This document shows positions 43,010 through 45,829 of a DNA stretch of 45,829 nucleotides, piece by piece. Each line of letters begins with the position of its first letter. The first letter of the stretch is position 1. The notes below the pieces were generated by a model. That model searched no databases. It was not told the origin of the DNA and saw only the letters and a program-made list of their open reading frames with translations. The DNA is from Chryseobacterium gleum. Lineage in GTDB: Bacteria > Bacteroidota > Bacteroidia > Flavobacteriales_C > GCA-002722245. Both the position numbers and the translations under genes were made by a program. The stretch lies in contig CAMBXP010000011.1 in assembly GCA_945871895.1 (NCBI GenBank), positions 1-45,829 of the forward strand, in the 5' to 3' direction.

Positions 43010-44539
43010 TCATGAATTATTTTGTGCGCTCATTAATTTTTCAACTTTTTGAAGGAAGATATCATTGGTGGGTTCATAATTGATGTCGTTGATAGGGAAA
43101 TACTTTTCTCGAATTTCGCTCATTGGTAACTTATCGATTATCTTATACATAAGTAATTGAAAAGTTTGGCGGTTTTTTATTTTGGCTACGAACTCCTCTT
43201 TATCTGCTATTGCGCTGCGAGAAATTGTATGTAAAAATTCAAGCATTGTCTGCAGTTCGTTGCTTACTAAAATATTTTGCATTTTAATTTGCCTCTTTAT
43301 GTGTTCAATTTTATTCAAGAAAACATCAAAACTATTTAGAAGATAGATAGCAATTGCTTCAAGCATTTGCACCTCTAAATATTGATATGATTTTTTGTTT
43401 TTCTTAAATTCTTCAAAGTATATTTCCACCTGTTCTAGCACTTCTAAGTAGTCTTCTTCAATTAATAAAAGTTCAATGAGGCCTAAATGAATTCTACTTA
43501 ATAGTATTTGGTTGGTAACAAGTTTCTGCTTTTTAACGAAATTGAACAGCTCAGTTAGATTGTGTGTTTTATTTTCGCTAGATCGAAAAAGTTGAATGAA
43601 AGAATGATTTGCAAAATAGATGTCATAGTAATTTTCCATCAATACATAATCTTTTTGCTTTCCACTAAAATCATAAAAAGTTTTATCAAGCAAGTGCATG
43701 TATGCTTCAAGTTCTTTAATGTTTCTGTCAATTTTGAGTTTAGTGAATATGTTACTTAAAATGAGTAGAGCAGAAAGATTGCTATTTTCTTTAATTTCAA
43801 AAGAAAGAATAAGTTGTTCTTTTCTTATTTCGTGATGACTATCTTCATCGGCCTTTAGCATGTATTCCATTGCTTTTATCTCTAAAAAAGCAAACTTCGC
43901 TTTGTTCGAATTAATCAAAATTTGATCAGCTTCAGAAAATAGATGTAGCACATGCTCGGGCAAGCGATCTGCAATCGAGTAGAAAAAGTAATTGTAAAAA
44001 TGTGCGGTTAACTTTCTGTATAAGCTTTGAAGTTTATTGAGCGTATATGCCTTGCTAGAAGCATCATCTATGTTGTTTTGAATTTTTGCACTTTCATCTG
44101 ATGTAACAGTTCCTCTTTTAAAATTTATATTCCATAACTCCTTGCACGCCTCTTCTTGTATGGCGAATTCCTCGCAATTTTCTGCTTTTGAAATTAACTT
44201 CATGCATCTGCTTTCAGCTTCATCTAAAAATCCTTTGTACACCAATATTTTTATATCACAGAGATAACTTCTTAATTTTATCTCAATATGATCTTCTTCA
44301 ATAGTGTAGCGCAAATCTTTAAGCACAATTTCGTAAAGTAAGCTCGCATTTGATTTCGTTAATTTTGAAGCTTTCCCAGCTTCTTCCAGCAAGAGTTCGA
44401 AGTCATAATTTTTTTGTTTACAAATTGTGTCGTAATATTCACTCAGCAAGGATGAGTCTCTGCTGCTGGTCAAGCGCAATGTAACATGTCTTTTCTCTGC
44501 TTGCGATAGGCTGTGTATTAAATCGTGTAACTTTTTCAA
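43010..44539 (-). CDS. Large helical-repeat protein of unknown function (509 aa)
   Basis: The start MKKLHDLIHSLSQAEKRHVTLRL recalls a Bacteroidota family of long helical proteins that begin with an LxxLIxxLSxxEKR motif. The rest reads as helix pairs like TPR (for example FLDEAESRCMKLISKAENCEE, EDYLEVLEQVEIYFEEF) without a clean TPR consensus. No signal peptide or membrane segment. The start is a TTG at 44539; no in-frame ATG gives a better N-terminus. Lys- and Asp/Glu-rich, AT-rich in base use. Function unknown. Confidence 0.7.
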   Translation of the reverse strand: MKKLHDLIHSLSQAEKRHVTLRLTSSRDSSLLSEYYDTICKQKNYDFELLLEEAGKASKLTKSNASLLYEIVLKDLRYTIEEDHIEIKLRSYLCDIKILVYKGFLDEAESRCMKLISKAENCEEFAIQEEACKELWNINFKRGTVTSDESAKIQNNIDDASSKAYTLNKLQSLYRKLTAHFYNYFFYSIADRLPEHVLHLFSEADQILINSNKAKFAFLEIKAMEYMLKADEDSHHEIRKEQLILSFEIKENSNLSALLILSNIFTKLKIDRNIKELEAYMHLLDKTFYDFSGKQKDYVLMENYYDIYFANHSFIQLFRSSENKTHNLTELFNFVKKQKLVTNQILLSRIHLGLIELLLIEEDYLEVLEQVEIYFEEFKKNKKSYQYLEVQMLEAIAIYLLNSFDVFLNKIEHIKRQIKMQNILVSNELQTMLEFLHTISRSAIADKEEFVAKIKNRQTFQLLMYKIIDKLPMSEIREKYFPINDINYEPTNDIFLQKVEKLMSAQNNS

Positions 44540-44628
44540 AGCGCTAATTGTTTTAAAATGGTAATGTTCTTTAATTCCTTATTTTCCGCAGATTGAATCT
44601 TTAAAAAATATACTGCATCGCTCAAATT

Positions 44629-45100
44629 TTAAGTGTTTATTACTAAGCTATCTCCAATGTTTTCATTTAATTTTAGAAGCACAACTTTACCTGTTTGATC
44701 ATCTATGGGGCATGAAATGAGTTGGTTTGACTGATCTAAAACAACATTTATTCAAACCATCTTCCACCACTCATGCTCAAGGTTCCATAGAGCATCCCTG
44801 GGCCAAAAATTTTGCTAACATATACTGCCATGTTCACTTTATCCATCAAAACCATTCCTTCGGTCATTGTAATGGCAATGTCGCAGCGGCCCGCTTTGCT
44901 CAACTCAATATCGTTTAAATAGCAATACTTTGCTGGCGCTGTGCCCTGTTATTTCACCCTCACCAAAAACTAAAGAAATGGCAAATGCTGCACTACTTGA
45001 GGTGTTCATGGTATTGGCGATGCTCTGGCGCCATAAGCAAACCAAAATGGCAGTGAGCGGCCCACAATTGTTAATGGTATGCAAAGTAGCTGTTTCATAG
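44629..45100 (-). pseudogene. Probable degraded gene, minus strand
   Basis: Reading minus from about 45100: a leader-like MKQLLCIPLTIV, then after a frame change NTSSSAAFAISLVFGEGEI, then VLMDKVNMAVYVSKIFGPGML, then in a third frame LDQSNQLISCPIDDQTGKVV and KLNENIGDSLVINT before TAA 44629. Each piece is free of stops and looks like real protein, but the frame shifts between them. I do not recognise the family. Confidence 0.35.
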
Positions 45101-45326
45101 TAGTAGAGTTACTCTGTAACGAAGGTACTTTAATTTAGTTTGCAGAGTCGCACTACTTTTGTGATAAAATAACATTCAAAACGCACTAATATTGTGTTAA
45201 TAGTTTGTTTATCAGGTATTAGAGTAGTGTAAAATACGTTATTTATTTTAAATACCCCAATTCTCTGTAATGAATAAAATTGTAAATGATTATCTGTCAT
45301 GGCACCAGTTAAATTATTTTCAAAGA

Positions 45327-45429
45327 GGCCTCATCCGCGGCACTTTCCGTTAGCTGCCAGTCCACTGCTTAAAAATACTTTTCACACTCAGGTAGCCTTC
45401 TCTTTTGGAGAAGGGCTGCGGATAAGGCC
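45327..45429. repeat. Nested palindrome element E4 (decayed)
   Basis: Arms GGCCTCATCCGCGGC (45327-45341) and GCTGCGGATAAGGCC (45415-45429) pair with two G-T-type differences, and an internal hairpin CCTTCTC/GAGAAGG lies at 45396-45414. It has the same outer-arm-plus-inner-hairpin design as E1 to E3 but is more diverged. Confidence 0.65.
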
Positions 45430-45699
45430 CAATTAAGTTTATGGGTAAAATTGCGCATAAGCATCTGTTTTTTTATCGCAAAATTTTTAGTCCAATGTCT
45501 TCTACGTTTAGCAAATGATCCCTAACCTGGGGGATTTTTTCTATCAATAATTTAATTTCTTAAAAAAAGATATATTGTGTTTTAATATTCTTATAAACAG
45601 TGCTTTACGATAGATATATCTCTTTTTAAAATAGATAAACATCCATTTTTACTGTTTTGCATCAATTGAACTTTACCTTAACTTAACCTATAATACTTC

Positions 45700-45707
45700 T
45701 AAATTTG
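45700..45707 (+). promoter_or_regulatory. -7 box of the partial gene at the window end
   Basis: TAAATTTG is a perfect TAnnTTTG only six bases before ATG 45713, so the transcript would be nearly leaderless. Confidence 0.5.
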
Positions 45708-45712
45708 TCGTT

Positions 45713-45829
45713 ATGAAAGCTCAGTTAAACAAATTCAATTGTTTTAATAAGATTGAAACAATTAGTAAAAAAAATAAAGAAGGGCTTTATTTTGGGCTGA
45801 AAACTTTTAAGTTACACTTCTTCATATTT
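45713..45829 (+). CDS. Unknown gene, 3' truncated by the window end
   Basis: ATG 45713 opens a frame that stays open for all 39 remaining codons: MKAQLNKFNCFNKIETIS, a lysine-rich segment, then FGLKTFKLHFFIF turning hydrophobic at the edge. The perfect -7 box supports the start. The long basic lead before a hydrophobic segment could be an extended signal peptide or a membrane anchor. No family can be given. Confidence 0.45.
   Translation, partial: MKAQLNKFNCFNKIETISKKNKEGLYFGLKTFKLHFFIF

Larger units (their letters stand above)
44540..45712. other. Gene-poor region with decayed coding fragments
   Basis: About 1.17 kb without an intact gene. Minus-strand fragments between 44629 and about 45100 keep protein-like reading in three frames. 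A plus-strand frame from ATG 45270 (MNKIVNDYLSWHQLNYFQ) runs 27 codons and then enters element E4. A weak hairpin ATCCC/GGGAT with a T-run is at 45518-45540. The rest is AT-rich with no visible function. Confidence 0.5.

Noticed and set aside
44727..44918. Plus-strand frame of 63 codons (His-, Ala- and Asn-rich)
   Set aside because: It is antisense to the better minus-strand fragments in the same region and its composition is not protein-like.

Overview
The window is chromosomal DNA from an AT-rich, gliding or T9SS-bearing member of the Bacteroidota. The evidence is a GldJ lipoprotein next to murF, two proteins with type IX secretion C-terminal sorting domains, a bacillithiol-synthesis BshC, a bacterial GGGP-synthase-type (PcrB) enzyme, DUF4924 and SiaC-family genes, and many start regions with the Bacteroidota promoter -7 box TAnnTTTG instead of a sigma-70 -10 box. 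I cannot name the genus. Most of the window is ordinary core metabolism. The unusual material is intergenic.

Layout. 1-6.3 kb: partial gldJ, murF, a mannose-1-phosphate guanylyltransferase, a SprT-like metalloprotein overlapped by a tiny lipoprotein gene, and an mlaE-mlaF ABC transporter pair. 6.3-16.3 kb: a T9SS cargo protein, gcvP, an unknown membrane protein, hemL with an MBL hydrolase, ahcY, a GGGP synthase-like enzyme and TspO. 16.3-22.5 kb: a complete-looking thiamin operon behind a TPP riboswitch (thiS, thiC, a ThiE/TenI-like gene, thiD, thiE, thiG, thiH) with mostly overlapping genes and no thiF. 22.5-28.7 kb: small unknown genes, two paralogous TPR proteins, a secreted M43-type metalloprotease, an ACP phosphodiesterase-like protein, and a SiaC/OmpH/DUF4924 group. 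28.8-31.1 kb: a TetR-PaaI-FabF fatty-acid operon with a candidate operator. 31.6-36.5 kb: lpdA, an M61 peptidase and bshC. 36.5-42.0 kb: an FKBP isomerase, a phosphoesterase, two glycosyltransferases and an FdtA/FdtB-like pair for a dTDP-3-amino-3,6-dideoxyhexose. 42.0-45.8 kb: tRNA-Leu(GAG) followed by decayed accessory DNA (MntA with a truncated HepT, gene fragments), a long helical-repeat protein, about 1.1 kb with no intact gene, and the start of a gene that runs off the end.

Main non-genic signal. Four intergenic elements (28707-28768, 31143-31269, 34828-34983, 45327-45429) share one architecture although their sequences differ. Long terminal arms form an inverted repeat, and further hairpins lie inside the arms or between them. 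They resemble REP/BIME-like or MITE-like elements moved in trans, and no transposase lies in the window. Separately, three copies of a four-unit array of a degenerate 7-mer (GTTCAAA/GTTTAAT) lie directly upstream of thiC, fabF and the lpdA/M61 divergent pair. They create false N-terminal extensions in the naive ORFs of thiC and the M61 peptidase.

Several starts are set here by promoter position rather than by the longest ORF (mlaE, ahcY, the 22573 gene). No searches were run. Family assignments rest on motifs read by eye.
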